Shown here in pieces: positions 10,488-22,767 of a stretch of DNA of 64,000 bases (position 1 is its first letter; every line of letters starts with the position of its first letter). The stretch lies in assembly GCA_018398585.1 (NCBI GenBank), contig JAGTTD010000025.1, forward strand, positions 13,893,578 to 13,957,577, read 5' to 3'. The stretch comes from Simmondsia chinensis (Eukaryota > Streptophyta > Magnoliopsida > Caryophyllales > Simmondsiaceae). The position numbers and the translations under genes are program-made. Under the pieces are notes generated by a model that saw only the letters and a program-made list of their open reading frames with translations, made no database searches and had not been told where the DNA came from.

Positions 10488-13400
10488 ATGGATTACTAAA
10501 CTGTAATCTCAAACCATTCACCAATGGTCAAAACAAGGAGATCCATTACTCTTGAGCATGAGGAACTAGAAGGCCTGGCCTTAAATGGCTCCCCACTAGA
10601 GTGCCATCTTAAAAAGTGCCCTGTATCATGAGGGGATGAAACCAATCACAACCGTGGCAATGAAAGTGGGGGTTACAAAGTCATTCCAGAGGACGAGCGT
10701 ATTAGGCTTGATAGCTGGTCTTGTAAGAGTTTTATGGCCATGCTCAAACATAGTTTGGAAATCGTGTACCAAAGGTTTCATCAAGCCCTGAAAGAGGCCT
10801 TTAAGAAATAACACGCTAAAATAGAATGCACTCTAGCGGTCCAGTGTTAAAACTCTGAAGCCATGAGAGACATAATCAATGACATTAAGACCTGAAAAAA
10901 ATGAAAGGTTTAATAGAGAAATTGACAGAGTCATAGTTCAGATGAACTCAACCCTATCTTCTACTACTACCCTTGTTTCTAAGTGCTTTTCAAGGTAGAC
11001 AATAGTTGAAGCCGAGCCTATCTTAGTTAGGAAGCTGAGACTCATAATGGCTTAGCCTAAGCCATTAGGGGGGACATTGGGAAACTTAGGCTTGTTCCTC
11101 CTCCTTTAGTTCCAACTGGATATCCTCGTGATGCTTCCTTGAGCTCACAATTGCTAATTGCTCAGGTTCTCCATATAGTCCTACAGAGAATAAGTGATTG
11201 ACAATGCACCCCTTGGGGTTGCAGTACCTTCAGATCAGGGATTTTCTCTAACTTTAAGTGATCTCAACGCCAATGTGCAAATGTCACTTGTCCTCAAGGT
11301 AGAGGGGCATAACCATTCATACCCTCTCCATGTTAAAGAGGTTGCCTCAAGGCCACTCAAGGTCCTAGAGTAGGTGCGTAGGACTAGGTACCCAGTTCTT
11401 GGGACTAGGCCCTTCTTCCTGGACATCTTCATACTTACGAAACTAGGGGGCAAGTCAAACCACCCATGTCCCCAAGATCAAAACATGGGGATTGATTAGG
11501 TAAGAATGTGCCAGGAGCCTGCCAATGTAGGTGTGCCCTCAGGCATGCCATGTAACCCAAGATCTGTTGGAACATACTTCATGGCCAAAATTATCAAGGG
11601 GGTTACCTCATGTATGTAATGGGATGGAAACTGCTCCCACATCCCATTGTAATGGGAGCTCAGGCTTATCCTGTACATCCCCCTCGAGACCTTTAGTCAC
11701 TTGGGGAATTGTGCCAGGTGCATAACCATGTGCCAAACCTACCCCTCCGAGATCAATTAGCCACCCTTATCAAGCTGATGTATGGGCCAACCCTCACGAA
11801 GGTTAATAGACCCTTGCATAGTAAACCGTACCCTGACTATATTGACAGGGATTACCCTTTTCCTCGGTGACACAAAACCCCAAAATTTACTTTTTCCTTA
11901 TGAGAAGGAAGCATGTCTACTCTCGAGCATTTGGCATGGTTCAACTGCCAAGGCATGGATGCGATTGCCAATCAATATCTCAAACTTAGGCTGTTCCTAG
12001 TACCTTAACAAGGACTGCCTTTCAGTGGTACATTAGCCTACCACCTAATTTCATCTACTATAGGATGACATGGCTAGGTAATATAAGGCCTAGTTCCCAA
12101 GGATGGAACTCGGAACTTACATGTCTGACTTGGCTTGAATGAAACAGAAGCCATGTGAATTGGTGGAAGATTAAATTAACCGATTCAAGACAGCAAGGTT
12201 GAAGTGCATAGTAGCTCTTTCTGAAGTTGAATATTCCAAGCTAGCCTTAAATGGCTTGGATATTGAACTTAGGAAGAAGTTTGAAGGTTCAAACGTCACA
12301 ATGCTTCTACAGCTAACAGAGTACGCCACTAAATATTAGGTTGTTCTAAAAGAAGAGAGCCTCATGAAAAATAGTGTGTATGGGACTTACATACATGACT
12401 TCATTGACAAGGATGAAGATCCTCCATGTTCAAATGACATTACTAAGTATGTCAAAGGGCCTCCTATAATTTGTATTCCTTTGACCAAGAAGGATATCCA
12501 AGCTGGGAAGTTATATCAATCGCAAGACTTGAGAAAATATGTATTTGACCTCTCAAGAGCCCATGTCATATGTGATTGGCTTGAGATGAATAATAAACTC
12601 AAGATTTAGAGAAAACTTAGAAATCCTGACCCAATTCAATAATGGGAAAGTATACTACAAATGGTACAATTCATTGACTCATTCAATGAAGAACCATGTG
12701 ATTTTTTAGAAACAAGGTACAAGATGCCATTAAAGCGAAGGAATTAATCTTCTCTGGATATGGACAGATGGTGTTGATAAAGGCCTATTCCCCAATCCTG
12801 TCTAAGTTAATATAATTGAGGCAATAAAACCTCATAGTATCCGTGAGAGTCAAATTAATGGCAGGTCTCTGTGCAGGATGAACAAAGACTAAGAAAGTTT
12901 GGGATTGGCCAATGCTTTGTTTGTTAGGCTGCTAGAGAGAGCGGCACTCAAGTTTCCCAGATTCTTAATAGATTTATGAAATGATCACTGCAAGTGGCAC
13001 ATTACTGCTAAACATTCGACACGTTAATGTGCCGCCTTCAGCAGGTTCTTGGAAAACCAACTAGAGGAAGGAGCTATTCTCATCTCTAGAGAAGAAGAGA
13101 TGGCCTTGGGAATATCCACTGATGACCATCGTAAAACTGTCTTTGCCACTAAGAAGGAGGAACCCAGAAAGCTCATGCGTTTCACTCACGACCTTTGTGG
13201 AGGCTGTAATCACAAGTTGGCGTCTGAAATGAAAATGTTGAACCATTACCCAAAAGGAAAAGCTAGCTTCCTCTAAGAAGGCTTCTTAGGTTGGACCCTC
13301 TCGAGGTCTCACTTCCAACGACCAAATCATCATGAGGACTGGCACCCAAGGAGAAATCTAAAGTAGCACCTGCTCAATGTAGAAACCAGTCAGGGACCAC

Positions 13401-13975
13401 GATAGCCAGGACAACAGCCTTTAGAGGTTCAATTTGGTAATATTTGGATAAGGAATCACCCTAAGCAAGAGGATGTAGATCCCTCCAAGCTTACACAAAC
13501 ACAAAAAAGAAGGCAACTACGAAAGAAAGTGGCACAACTAAGGGCTATACTTTACACTTACTTAACTAGGCTCTCTGAGAAGGAGGATAGAGTCTGTAAG
13601 GATACGTGCACCGATTTTATGGATCTCAAAGATCCAGTAACTGAATCTAGGCCTTTGAACACCACTGTTAAAGGTGATCCACATAAGATGCTTGAGAAAT
13701 GGGCTAGTCTCTCATTTTCTGAGGGTAAAGAATCATGGTGGGATTAGCTTGCCAAGAATTAATTAGCTAGAAGAGCATCTAATGATGTGGAGGAGTATAG
13801 TTCCTTCAACATCAATTTAGTGGAACCTTTGGACCGTGTTAAGCCAACAAGGTCTGACATAAAGAACGACTTCCATAAGGAAGATTTCCCCCAATTTATG
13901 GAGGAATCTAGGACTCTAGAGGTTAAGCCAAAGGACCAACCTCTAGACCAAGACATGCTAACTAATGGTAATTAA
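10488..13975 (+). pseudogene. X gag, heavily broken
   Basis: The start (ATG GAT TAC) is followed at codon 4 by TAA; the paralogous Z gag start at 49686 has CAG there. The middle of the protein is recognisable in pieces. At 12020-12600 these include LPPNFIYYRM, VALSEVEYSKLALNGLDIEL, RKKFEGSNVTMLLQLTEYAT and then YQSQDLRKYVFDLSRAHVIC, all typical of retrotransposon Gag of Tat elements. Further pieces run to about 13975. There are many stops and frame changes. I see no clear CCHC knuckle. The long Gag (over 1000 codons of space) fits the Tat lineage. Confidence 0.65.
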
Positions 13976-14099
13976 CCAATATTAAGATAAGGGCATGCCA
14001 ACGAATGGCAATCCTGAGAAAGAAACAGACCAAAGGGTACAAATATAGTTTGGATCACTCCCTAAGAAGGTTGATGTTAGAACTGTCCTTGTCCTTCTC

Positions 14100-14863
14100 T
14101 TGGATTTTATGGAAACTAACAATCAGGAAGACCTTAAGAGAGATGTGATAGTATTAGATGAGGATCCCCATGTGGAACTTATAGCTATAGTGGTAGTAAC
14201 CAAAGGTAATCCTGATCCTTTATCTTTTAAAGTTAAATCTCTAAAGCTAGCTGATAGCACTCCTGACATAATGAAGATGATATTTGATGGGCCTAATACG
14301 GCCAATAAACACATCAAGCTTCTATACATCAAGGCCAAATTCGACGGCATTTTAGTGAATAGAGTCTTAGTGGATAATGGCGTTGCAATAATGTCTTGCC
14401 TTCATATATGTTCGGGGTCATTAGTAAACCTTGAGACGACTTGATAACTTCAGATGTTGTAATCTGTGGCTTTTCTAGAGCCACCACTAAGTGTGAGGGG
14501 ATCATCCCAATTGAGTTAACTATGGGCAACTTAAGCCATCTAACAGCTTTCTTCGTAGTGGATAATACCTCAAGCAATAATGCTTTGCTTGAAAAAGATT
14601 GGCTACATGCCAATTACAATGTCCCTTCTTCACTTCATTAATTGTTAATCTTCTGGAACCATGACAAACATGATGTTGTTATGGAAGATAACAAGCCACT
14701 CATCGCTTGCTTTAACCATATTGAGGCAAAGTTCTATGAAGACAGCATGGGACCACTAAATGCCAAAAGGGCCACTCCTCAGTCTGTCGAACATAAGGAA
14801 GTGATAGCCATCCTTGACAGCCAACTTATTGAAGCTAAGGTTGATCAAGGAAATTTAGAGTAA
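14100..14863 (+). pseudogene. X aspartic protease region
   Basis: The frame 14100-14444 carries the retropepsin start: HIKLLYIKAKFDGILVNRVL, then VDNGVAIMSCL. The active site is D-N-G, as usual in Tat elements. After a frameshift near 14440 it continues (VVICGFSRATTKCEGIIPIE, then VVDNTSSNNALLEKDWLHAN) to a stop at 14639-14641, then into the linker to RT (14642-14863). The enzyme would mature Gag-Pol; here the coding frame is split. Confidence 0.75.
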
Positions 14864-15239
14864 GAGGACTCTGACTTCTAAGGATGCATGAGAACCCTTC
14901 TACATACTAGAAGCCGTATGCAGAGGAGCCAGGACCTCCCAGTAATGGCCCAAAGGGCCGTTTCCTCAAACATTGCAAAGTTGGTGAACTGGCATGTTGA
15001 GGATCAACTATGGGCTGAGCAGCCATTTGTTAAAAATGGCATCGTGGTTCAAGTGGTATAAGAAAAAGAGCTGGAGATATCTAACTTAAGAGTGGCACCA
15101 GCAAAAATGCAGGATATAAGGGATGAAGTTTAAGACCCCAGCCTCAAGGTTAATTTGGGCTCGATAGAGGGCCCAAAACCTACCTATTTGAGTGCTCTGC
15201 TTCCTAAAGAGCAGTTGAAGCAGTATTTGACCATAGTTT

Positions 15240-16000
15240 CAGAATTCAAAGATTGCTTTGTCTAGCCTAGACAGAAAAATGATTGAGCATAGGCTTCCTA
15301 TCAAGCCAGGCTCGAGACCTATAATTCAGGCCCAAAGAAGGATGCCTCAAGAAGTAATAGATTTGGTCAAAGAGGAGATTGAGAGACTCATCAAGGCCAA
15401 GTTCATTAGGACTGCCCAATACGTTGTGTAGTTGGATAATATTGCTCTTGTTATCAAAAAGAATGGCAAACTTAGAGTTTGTACTGATTTATGAGATCTA
15501 AAGGTAGCCACCTCAAAGGATGAATACCCAATGCCAGTAGATAATGTTCTCATTGATTCAACCTCAAGGCATGAGGTCTTATCCTTTATGGATGGTTATT
15601 GTGAGTATTATCAAGTCATGATTGCTTCAGAGGATACCCACAAAACAACATTCAGATGTCCTTGATCAATAGGGACCTTTGAGTGGGTGGCTTTCCCAAT
15701 TTGCTTATAAAATGCTAGAGCCACCAACCAAAGAGCCACGAACATGATATTTCATGATCCCATAGACAAGACAATAGAAGTCTACATAGATGACATCGTG
15801 GTTAAGTCAAAGTCCCAACTTAAAAACTTGGAAGACTTAAGAGGACCCTTACACAGAATGAGGAGCCATAACCTCAATATGAACCCATTAAAATGTCCTT
15901 TGGTGTGTGCACTAGAAACTTCCTTGGTTTTTTGGTACACTAGAGGGGCATTGCAGTGGACATAAATAAGACCAAAACCATTTAGGAGGCCAAACCGCCT
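15240..16000 (+). pseudogene. X reverse transcriptase, broken
   Basis: Recognisable blocks are HRLPIKPGSRPIIQAQRRMP, VIKKNGKLRVCTDL, DEYPMPVDNVLIDSTSRHEV, FMDGYCEYYQVMIA and VYIDDIVVKSK (the YIDD box at about 15783). Stops occur where conserved residues are expected (for example after RVCTDL and before NARATNQRA). The catalytic Asp residues of the FMDG and YIDD motifs are present. Y carries the same domain on the opposite strand, where a SINE has inserted at the counterpart of 15720-15735. Confidence 0.85.
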
Positions 16001-16079
16001 TCACGCAAAAAAGAGCTTCAACACTTCTTGGGGAAGGTTAAGTTTTTAAGATGCTTATATCGTAAGAAAAACCAAAGTC

Positions 16080-16470
16080 TTCTTTCCATTACTGAGCCTC
16101 AAGTCTAAGAAAGACTTCAAGTGGGAGGACCCACACCAAGCAGCCTTCAAGGCCATCAAGGAATACTTGATCGGGCAACTAGTGTCGATTTCATCGAAGC
16201 AGGGCAAACCACTGAAAATTTATGTCTCTACTTCTAATGATTCAAGTGGTTGTCTACTTGTACAAGATAAGGAGCAAGGGTTTGAACAAGTTTTGTTTTA
16301 CCTAAGCCATTGTTTGAATGAATGTGAAATAAAATATTCCTCTATTAAAAAATTGTGTCCATCTCTATTCTATGTGTCTGTGAAACTCAAATATTAGTTC
16401 TTAACATTTGCCATCTACGTGGTTGCTCATATAGATGTCCTTACATACCTGCTAGATGGACCTCTTATGA
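16080..16470 (+). pseudogene. X RNase H (gypsy type)
   Basis: Follows the RT connection (AAFKAIKEYL, about 16140). Readable pieces are KQGKPLKIYVSTSNDSSGCL and VLFYLSHCLNECEIKYSSIK. The first catalytic position (usually ATDYA or similar) reads STSNDSSG. Broken by stops after about 16397. Confidence 0.65.
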
Positions 16471-16599
16471 GAGAAACATTATCAAAGTAGAGTATTGCTC
16501 TACTTTAGTTTGAATTAGTATATGTGTCAAACAAGTCAATCAAAGGCTAAGCCTTAGCATACTTCTCAGCTCACCATCCAAGCATTCACACTACCTTAG

Positions 16600-17000
16600 A
16601 CCATGAGCCACACCAGCTCCTAGTTATAGAGATGGTCCCTTGGAAGCTATATTTTGATGGATCGAGGACTAATTGAAGCACCGGGGTTGAGATTGTGATT
16701 GAATCCCATGCTGCGATTATTGCCAAGTTAGCTGTCACCTTGCTTGGCGAGTGCGCCAACAATATGGCAAAGTATAAGAATTGATCATAGGCCTACAAAC
16801 TCTCTTACAAATGCAAGTCCCTAATGTTATCATATGAGGTGATTCGCAATTGGTCATTTTCCAAGTAAAAGATGAGTTTCAGTGTTTAAGCGATACCTTG
16901 AATAAGTGTATATCAATAGTGCAAGAGCTATTGAATAAATTTGATGGTATCCAATTTACAAACATACCTCAAGAGCAAAACAAGGCAGCAGTGATTTGGA
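16600..17000 (+). pseudogene. X second RNase H (archaeal type, Tat hallmark)
   Basis: The segment reads VPWKLYFDGSRTN, a stop, then GVEIVIESHAAIIAKLAVTL and GECANNMAKYK. It is followed, in changed frames, by counterparts of the GDSQLVI and IPQEQNKAA motifs (about 16840 and 16960). The FDGS start, IES and NNMAKY blocks are those of the archaeal-like RNase H that Tat/Ogre elements carry between gypsy RNase H and integrase. Homologous copies are in Z (50040-50420) and Y (about 21790-22180, minus strand). Confidence 0.75.
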
Positions 17001-17009
17001 TCAGTTGGC

Positions 17010-17630
17010 CTTAAGGTACAAGCTACCCAAGACATGTGTGATGAGACCATGTTCATTAAGACTAAAGTTTTTGACCATGACATTAAATTCACTGAGTCCT
17101 TCACTTCTGAGAGTAGAGCCATTACAGGTGAAAAGTCGGATTGCTTTGAGGCACATTAGTTAGTTACTAGCCAACATGAGGAATGGAGGAAGCCTTGATG
17201 GATTACTTCAAAAACCCTCACGACTTTGTCAAAAACAGGAAGATGAAAATGAGAGCTCTTAGATTCTTTCTTGATGGTGAATCTAGGCAGTTATATAAAA
17301 GGGATGCTAATGAGGTTCTTGTCAAGTGTCTGGACTTAGATGAAGCAATGCTAGTGATGGTAAGAGCCCATGAGGGTGTCCATGCAACCCATTTGGCTGG
17401 CAATAAAAGCACTGGCTCATCAGACGTTATGGCTATTATTAGTCATCAACGATAGATGATTGTATCAAGTATGCCATGGGAGAGCATGCCAAAGAAATGG
17501 TCGTGTACTAAAAGTCCCTGTAGCTGAAATGCATGGTATTGTTAAGCCATGGCCCTTTCGAGGATGGGCAATGGATATCATAGGGGAGATTAACCCACCT
17601 TCTACTAAGTAGCACTCTTACATTCTTGTG
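17010..17630 (+). pseudogene. X integrase, N-terminal part
   Basis: Includes the block MEEALMDYFKNPHDFVKNRK, LRFFLDGESRQLYKRDANEV and ARAHEGVHATHLAGNKSTG-like residues up to 17455 (the zinc-binding side). The start of the catalytic core follows: KPWPFRGWAMDIIGEI at about 17550, then HSYILV at 17610-17630. The sequence then runs into a T-rich tract that belongs to L3. The missing part of the core resumes at 33723 (TKWVEAKPYRN). Z and Y show the uninterrupted order, which supports this join. Confidence 0.75.
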
Positions 17631-18504
17631 GTTTTTTTTTTTTTTAATATATTGATGTTATTATATTATTATTATTATTTAAAATATAGTAAAACTTAAA
17701 GGGTAGAAAATCTTCTTGTTAGCCGACCCTATTTACATCCCCATACAAAGGCTCCGAATTCTGGGAGGCACTTAGGCCGACTCTAAAACATACAGTAACA
17801 GAAAACTTCGTCAAAATGTAAAAAAATTCATTAAAATTTTAAAACTTGACTCTCCCACCCCCAAACTTAAAAATTGACATTGTTTTTAATGTTAAAATGA
17901 ATATAAAGAGCAAGTGGAAGAGAGGTACTTCCCCGGTTTGAGGATTGCTCTTTGATGGTGCATGTGGATATCGTGCCATCCCCAAACTTTTTGCGAAGTA
18001 CCTGTTTAATCAAGAATAAATATGAGATTGAATAAAAATAATAAAAGAAAAGTAAAAATTAGATATATGAAGTATAAACACTTGGGTTGCCTCCTAAGAA
18101 GTGCTTAGTTTATAGTCGTTAGCTCGACTTTCTGGGTGGATCTAATTTATCTAAATGGATTTAAAAATTAAGAAAAAGTTAAAATTAATCAGAAAACTAA
18201 AAAAAAAACAATCTACAATAAAATAAAATAAATGAATGAAGATTAATTTTTCGTATTCTGAACAAAATTTACAATCTATCAACAATTTCAAATTATAAAA
18301 ACAAACAAAATAATTTTTTCTTTTTATATACGAATTTTTTTATTTAATAAATTTTTTTGTTTTTTTTTAAAGAATTATCTTTACAAATAAAATGAATGAA
18401 TGAAAAGAAATTTATATTTCAAATTTAACAAAATTTACAAATTATTAACAATTTTAAATTAGTATCAAAACTATGTGGTATCAATATCACTCGATTACAG
18501 ACAA
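17631..18504 (-). other. L3 internal region: leader fused to 3' UTR
   Basis: On the minus strand, about 350 bases of AT-rich leader (18504 to about 18155) are followed at once by sequence equivalent to L1 5425-5910. No open frame was found. The run of T at 17632-17645 is the reverse of the A-rich tract at L1 5910-5925. Confidence 0.7.
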
Positions 18505-18522
18505 TCCCCAACAACGGCGCCA
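18505..18522 (-). other. L3 primer binding site (tRNA-Asp type)
   Basis: On the minus strand TGGCGCCGTTGTTGGGGA lies six bases after the LTR end. It differs at two positions from the TGGCGCCGTTGCCGGGGA sequence complementary to plant tRNA-Asp that Athila elements use. This fixes L3 orientation and lineage. Confidence 0.9.
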
Positions 18523-18528
18523 AAAAGT

Positions 18529-20305
18529 TGATGCGTATTTTTCACTAGCAAGTGCACTAGTCGCTTCAAGTAATACAGAGTGAGTAGAGTATCGTTACCA
18601 CAAGGATTGCTGAGTGAGTACTGAAATTAATAGCTTTAATACTATTTAAAAAATTATGGATTTTGATATGGAATAAAGTAAACTAAAATAAAATAAAAAC
18701 AAAAGGTTAAAACTAGAATAGTATAAGCCGATTTAAATTGTTTTTGATTAATTAATAAAGTCAAAAGCATCCGATTTCACCTTAGTTGCATCAATACACC
18801 TTTTCTATTCTCGATATTCAAGTTGTTACTGTGTGTTAATGGTTGAAAATTCTAATTTACTAAACATTCTCTCTCGAGCAACATTTAGCGTACTCTTTCA
18901 CATATTAACCCATCACTTTCGTGCATGAATTTAAATAAGAAAAGAGTTATAAAAGCTCTATGATTTTCTTTTAAAAACCACACAAATCGCGTTAATCTCT
19001 CTCGAGCATTCGCCCAATTTGTGGTGCTTATCACCTTAGCAATCATCATAAATCTCTTTTCGGTCTCATTATGAATCATTACGGGCCTTAAATGGTGATC
19101 AAGCATTTAAAACTTATTATGAAGAATGATAAACACTTCAACAATGCAATAACATAAACATTGAATACTTTGAATTAGAAATGAGCGTATTTCACAACTT
19201 AGGCTACATCGTCGCCTTAGATTAACAAAATTAGTTCATGTTAAACATAATATTAAACATTATAAACATCAGAATACATGAAATTAAGAAAGAAAAATGA
19301 TAAAACAAGCAAAAAATAACAAAAACAGAGTAGAACAGGTCAGGGTCTACCTGCTGCGACCCGACCTATTCTCACCTCATTCTTGCTCAATTTTTTTGTG
19401 TTTTTTTGGTCTAAAAACTTAATTCATCAACTCCCTGCATCCTCCCCTATTTATACAAGTCGATTTTGGAATAAAAAACTAAGAGAAAATCACAAAAATC
19501 GACCTCCATTGGAGCTTCCTGCAGCTGCCGCAGGCTGTCTGCGCGATTGTAGATTTTAATTGATTTTGAGCTTTATCACCGCCCATATCGTGATCATAAT
19601 TGGTTGAAATTGTGGTTGATACATAAATGAAGTTATTTTATATCTTTCTTGCGGCTTGCACCGCCAAAACTTAGCTCAAACTTCATTTTATTGGATGATT
19701 TGTTCAGCAGCTGCAATGTGAGGTTCTAGCCACTTTCTCAACCAATTATCTTGCTTTCCTCTTTATACCACCGCCCAAATGCTGAAATAACATGCTAAGC
19801 TGTTGTTAGATAACTTTTTTAAGCTTTGGGTTAATGTATTTTAGTAGCAAAATCAAGAAATATGGGGCTGCAAACAAGCTTGTTGCAGCAGGTGCATCAC
19901 CTGCTTTGTAACTTGTGATTTGTTTGTATTTTCGATTTTTTCTGACTTTTTTATGCTTAAACAAGCTTTAACTAATGTTTAATTATATTATACAAGATAT
20001 AAAAGCTTGAATTTTGGCTAAAATTGATGCAAAACTTGTAAAATATGGTGCAAGTAAGGTATTTTAGGTAATTTTATGCAATTTTTGTTTTTATTTTGTA
20101 ATTTTTTTTTTATTTATCTTGCTTTTACTTATTGATATTAATGATAAAACTAATAATATTTAATACAAAATTGGTGTTTTTCCAAGAAAATAGCAAAATT
20201 CTGCAAAATGAGCAAAATCAGGTAAAATTGATAAAAATTATAAGTAAAATGGTTAAAAATGTATTAAAATAATATAGATAAATATATACTAAATTAAGGT
20301 TATCA
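18529..20305 (-). repeat. L3 5' LTR
   Basis: 1777 bp, TGATAACC at the minus-strand start (20305) and CGCATCA at the end (18529), giving TGAT...ATCA inverted ends. Similar in order to the LTRs of L1 and L2, for example the segment with CTCTCGAGCAACATTTAGCG (about 18871) that also occurs in L2 (60701) and, reversed, in L1 (about 8020). Confidence 0.88.
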
Positions 20306-20483
20306 GCTAACAAGCTCTAAACTACACTTATTACATGACTTAACCAAAGCTTAAGCTAGTAATTATATCAAGACTTATTCTAATTACAATAGCAACTCGC
20401 TAATACAACTCAATCAGCTATATTCAACACCTTATTACATTTATACTCTATTTTATATGACCCCTATTATGAGAATCATAACA
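20306..20483 (-). mobile_element. LTR-start fragment of an unclassified element
   Basis: On the minus strand the fragment starts TGTTATGATTCTCATAATAG at 20483, within the integrase C-terminal region of Y. It runs 178 bases without similarity to other parts of the window and is cut by the L3 LTR at 20305. TGTTATGATT is a plausible LTR start (compare C2 at 29779). Too short to classify. Confidence 0.45.
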
Positions 20484-21770
20484 TAGGCATTCGCTCCAAA
20501 TACTTCATTGACTCTAAATGGGCCTTCTCTATTTGCAGACCATTTTCCAAAGCCACGATTTTCTAGCAAATGGGTTGAATTGCCTTCCAGACTAGATCTC
20601 CCAAGTTAAAAGACCTAGGTTTGACCCTATTGTTGTAGGCTCTGGAAATTTTTTCATTTGAGTTTCCAATTTGCGCAGAGCATCAAGCCTCATGGGGTCT
20701 AAATTGGTAAGTTCATCAATCATGTACTGCTCACATTCAAGTTTAAAAAACTTCCCTTGATGAGCTAGTCTAATAGATTGAACTGTTACCTCCATGGGGA
20801 GGACTGCATCTTGGCCATGTGTCAAAAGAAAAGGAGTTGTCCCAGTCGCATCCCTTTTAGAAATTCTATAAGCCCAAAGGGCATCTAGTAGCAACTCATG
20901 CCACCTGTTAGGATTGTCCTCAATCATCTTCTCAGTGTTGGCTTTTAGCTCATTAGTTGATTCTGCCTGGCTATTAGCTTGAGCATAATAGGGTGTTGAG
21001 CTCAAGATATCTATATTTGAACTCCTGGTAAACATCTTTACCTCAGCTCCTTAAAAACTTTAGCTTGATCTACTATGATAGTTTCTGGAATACCAAACCT
21101 ACACATGATATGTTCTTTGATAAAATCAATCACCTCATGTTGATTCATGCTCCTATATGGTTTAGCCTCCGCCCATTTCGTGAAGTAATCAATGGCCACA
21201 AGAATATAAGAATGTTACTTACAGGAAAAAGGGTCAATTTCCCCTATAATATCCATTGCCCAGCCTCTAAATGGCCATGGCTTAACAATGGCATACATCT
21301 CAGCAGTAGGGACCCTAGGCACATGTCCATGGCTTTGGCATGCTATGCATCCTTTGGCATACTTTATGCAATCATCCATCATTTATTGCCAATAATAACC
21401 ATAATGCCTGATGAGTTAATGCATCTTATTACCAGCTAGATAAGATCCACAAATACCCTCATGAGCTATAATCATTACTAGCATTGCTTCATCCAAGTCA
21501 AGGAACTTGAGAAGCACTCTACTAGCTTCACTTTTGTATAGTTCTCTAGATTCACCATCAAGATGGAACCTGTGAGCTCTCATTTTCATTTTCCGATCCT
21601 TTGCATACTCTTGAGGGTTACATAAGTGATCCATTAAAGGCTTCTTCCAGTCCTCTTGCTAACCCAGGACGGTCTAATTTGCTTCATAGTGCTCCAAACA
21701 TCACTTAGTGCACCATCGAAGGACTTTGCCCACTTGATCTCTTAATCTAAAACCTGAGTCGTAATGACTA
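20484..21770 (-). pseudogene. Y integrase
   Basis: From the N-terminal side (minus strand), 21634-21416 has MDHLCNPQEYAKDRKMKMRA, FHLDGESRELYKSEASRVLL and AHEGICGSYLAGNKMH, the lead-in to the zinc-binding region. The core follows in broken frames (CHSCQ-like region near 21330, GHSYILV counterpart near 21200). The frame 21035-20592 has ILSSTPYYAQANSQAESTNE (catalytic Glu region), LLLDALWAYRISKRDATGTT and LPMEVTVQSIRLAHQGKFF. The C-terminal GPFRV block lies at about 20515. Stops and shifts show it is inactive. This uninterrupted copy is the guide for seeing how the X integrase is split. Confidence 0.8.
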
Positions 21771-21789
21771 TAGTTTCATGACAACAAGT

Positions 21790-22290
21790 TCTAGGTAACT
21801 TGTATCCTGATGCTAACTAAGCCAAGTCATTGGCTGCCTTGTTTTGCTTTATGAGGATGTGCTCAAATTGCACCTCGTGGAACTTTCTCAATGACTCATG
21901 AACTATTGACAGATATCGATTTGAGGTATTACTTAAACATTGAAACTCTCCATTCACTTAACAAATCACCAGTTGTGAATCTCCCTTGACAAGAATGTTG
22001 CGAGCTTATATTTCTAGGAGAGTTTGAAGGCCAATTATGAGAGCTTTGTACTAAGCCATGTCGTTAGAGCATCTGCCAACCACGGTGACAACCAATTTCA
22101 TGATGATTCCTTATGGGGACTCTTATCACAATTCCTACTCCAGCACTAGAGTTGGTCCTTGATCCGTCGAAGAACAATTTCCAAGGAATTAGTTCTACTA
22201 TTAGGAATTGTTTTGGCTCATTATCTAAGCTTGTTTAAATGTTTGGGTGGTCTGCTATAAAGTCTGCTAGGCCTTGACATAATCCAACAT
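21790..22290 (-). pseudogene. Y second RNase H (archaeal type)
   Basis: On the minus strand the segment begins VELIPWKLFFDGSRTNSSAG at about 22185, followed by frame-shifted blocks for the nucleic-acid-binding part and an AHPHKAKQGSQ counterpart of the IPRxxNxxAD motif near 21840. The FDGS block is clear; the rest is broken. Confidence 0.65.
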
Positions 22291-22762
22291 AAACTAAAGC
22301 AGAGCTAACCTCCACTTGTTCAGTCTTCTACTCAAAAATGGCCTATGTTGTATATACTTTAGGACATCTATTTGGGCAACCACATATATAGTGAACGCCA
22401 AGAAATAATGTCTCAATTTTATAGACGCACAAAACATAGATAGGCATTAATTTTTGAATTGAGGAATACCTTATTTCACAGTCATTTAAAATAGACTGAG
22501 CTAGAACATAGCTTGTTCAAAACCTTGCTCATTTTACTATACAAGGAAACAATCAATAGATTCCTTCGAAGCAAAGACATAAATCTTTAAAGGCTTGCCC
22601 TACTTTGGTGGAATAATTACTGGAGACCTAATCAAGTACTCTTTGATGGCCTCGAAAGTTGCTTGATGTGCTCCCCTACCTGAAGTCCTTCTCAGACTTG
22701 AGTCTCAACCATGGAGAGAAGACTTTTGTCTTTCCTATGACATTTGAGATGAAACGTCTTAG
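22291..22762 (-). pseudogene. Y RNase H (gypsy type) and RT connection
   Basis: Minus strand: the RT connection at about 22760-22640, then KQGKPLKIYVFASKESIDCF (about 22600) and broken RNase H blocks including LAFTIYVVAQIDVLKYIQ near 22390. Broken by several stops. Directly upstream lies the GAAAT target duplication of C1, with the RT core on its far side. Confidence 0.6.
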
Positions 22763-22767
22763 GAAAT
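22763..22767. repeat. Target site duplication of C1 (left)
   Basis: GAAAT directly before the 5' LTR; an identical GAAAT follows the 3' LTR at 28751-28755. This is an exact 5-bp duplication. Confidence 0.93.

Larger units (their letters stand above)
17631..20305 (-). mobile_element. Athila derivative L3 lacking all coding sequence
   Basis: Reads on the minus strand: 5' LTR (20305 to 18529), tRNA-Asp-like primer site (18522-18505), an AT-rich leader, then directly the post-integrase region (AGTCGAGCTAACGACTATAA near 18130, then GGAGGCAACCCAAGTG), ending in an A-rich run at 17631. Gag, protease, RT, RNase H and integrase are absent between leader and 3' region. The 3' LTR is missing because the copy ends at its A-rich tract, where it meets the X integrase. 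The post-integrase block aligns with L1 5430-5910. Confidence 0.8.
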
